In this document: positions 6,742-7,450 of the stretch, piece after piece
Layout: each line of letters begins with the position of its first letter
Numbering within the stretch: position 1 is the stretch's first letter
Assembly (NCBI GenBank): GCA_018268735.1
Contig: JAFDWA010000068.1
Coordinates: 1 to 7,450, forward strand
DNA: 7,450 bases
Source: Actinomycetota bacterium
GTDB lineage: Bacteria > Actinomycetota > Acidimicrobiia > Acidimicrobiales > Microtrichaceae
Direction: 5' to 3'
Made by a program: the position numbers and the translations under genes
The notes under the pieces: model-generated
The model's database searches: none
Told to the model about the DNA's origin: nothing
What the model saw: only the letters and a program-made list of their open reading frames with translations

Positions 6742-7450
6742 GACATCGCCGGCCTGTTCCGCCTCGACGGCCGCGTGGCGGTGGTCACGGGCGCATCGTC
6801 GGGCTTGGGCGACCGCTTCGCCCGGGTGCTGCACGGCGCCGGCGCGACCGTCGTCGTCGCCGCCCGCCGGGGCGATCGGCTGGAGGCGCTGGCGGGCGAG
6901 CTCGGTGACCGGATCGTTCCGGTCGTCGTCGACCTCGTCGATGCCGTAGCCCGGGAGCGGCTGATCGAGGCGACGTTGGGCGTTGCAGGGCGCATCGACG
7001 TGCTCGTCAACAACGCCGGCTACGGCGTTCCGGCACCGGCGACGGCCGAGACCCTCGAGCAGTTCGCGACGACGATGGAGATCAACGTCACCGCGACGTT
7101 CCACCTGTCCCAGCTCGCCGGCCGCTCGATGCTGGAGGCGGGTCGCGGCAGCATCGTGAACATCGCGTCGGTGCTCGGGATGGTCGCCTCCGCTCCGATC
7201 AAGGAGGTGTCCTACTGCGCCTCCAAGGGCGCGGTGGTGAACCTCACACGGCAGCTCGGCTGCGAGTGGGGTCGCAAGGGCGTGCGGGTCAACGCGATCG
7301 CTCCGGGGTGGTTCCCCTCGGAGATGACCCAGGCCGACATGTTCGACGACGAGGGCGGCCAGGCGTTCATCGTTCGCAACACCCCGATGGGGCGCGCCGG
7401 CGAGCTCGCCGAGCTGGACGGCGCGCTGCTGTTCCTCGCCGGTGACGCGT
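6733..7450 (+). CDS. classical short-chain dehydrogenase/reductase (SDR), 3' end outside window
   Basis: The first 239 codons of an NAD(P)-dependent oxidoreductase; families of this kind are about 250 residues, so only the end is missing. The cofactor loop TGASSGLG is at 19-26, the structural NNAG at 93-96, and the catalytic tetrad appears as N118 (INVTAT), S146 (NIASVLG), Y161 and K165 (YCASK). RVNAIAPGW is the usual post-catalytic segment. The second beta strand ends VVVAARR rather than with an acidic residue, which favours NADP(H). The Ser-Tyr interval is 15 residues, about two longer than typical, because of the loop MVASAPIKEVS. Substrate is unknown; similar proteins act on sugars, steroids or acyl chains. 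GTG 6733 follows the tandem repeat; upstream GTGs in the same frame hit a TGA within five codons, so they cannot start this gene. Confidence 0.93.
   Translation, partial: MSGDIAGLFRLDGRVAVVTGASSGLGDRFARVLHGAGATVVVAARRGDRLEALAGELGDRIVPVVVDLVDAVARERLIEATLGVAGRIDVLVNNAGYGVPAPATAETLEQFATTMEINVTATFHLSQLAGRSMLEAGRGSIVNIASVLGMVASAPIKEVSYCASKGAVVNLTRQLGCEWGRKGVRVNAIAPGWFPSEMTQADMFDDEGGQAFIVRNTPMGRAGELAELDGALLFLAGDA

Noticed and set aside
6592..7104. Minus-strand frames opposite the transpeptidase-SDR region
   Set aside because: The plus strand carries intact catalytic motifs of both families; the minus translations are low complexity.

Overview
The window is high-GC (roughly 70%), gene-dense bacterial chromosome with GTG and ATG starts, 4-bp stop/start overlaps and TANNNT -10 boxes lying 6-8 bases before start codons (leaderless or nearly leaderless transcription). 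This fits a high-GC Actinomycetota. The protein set (DUF305 with one membrane anchor, a large two-FtsX-domain permease, short Ala/Pro-linker L,D-transpeptidase) would suit Acidimicrobiia, but that finer placement is inference. No rRNA, tRNA, insertion sequence, phage gene, CRISPR array or known defence gene is visible, and no stretch over 300 bases lacks a gene.

Layout. 1-165 (+): the 3' end of a STAS-domain protein, possibly the tail of a SulP-type transporter. It converges, with a 14-base gap, on a three-gene minus-strand operon at 4150-180: a membrane-anchored DUF4230 protein, a MacB/LolD-type ABC ATPase joined to it by an ATGA overlap, and an 848-residue FtsX/MacB-type permease 6 bases later. 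This looks like one transport or envelope-stress complex. Back-to-back with it, a plus-strand pair runs 4217-5556: an anchored DUF305 protein with a duplicated His/Met motif (copper-type chemistry likely), then a SpoU/TrmH-family RNA methyltransferase overlapping by GTGA.

A VOC (glyoxalase-fold) protein lies on the minus strand at 5982-5545 and overlaps the methyltransferase tail to tail by 12 bases. Divergent from it is an L,D-transpeptidase (6029-6688, +); the -10 boxes of this divergent pair share two bases. After the transpeptidase stop comes a 16-bp tandem repeat of almost four copies, and the last copy supplies the start codon of a classical short-chain dehydrogenase/reductase that runs off the window at 7450.

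The genes are mostly recognisable families. The points most worth a second look are the DUF4230-ABC operon, the stop/start tandem repeat between the transpeptidase and the SDR, the compact divergent promoters, and a second in-frame tandem repeat that gives DUF4230 three possible start codons. I found no clear evidence of a wholly new system; the DUF4230-ABC unit is the best candidate for an under-described one.
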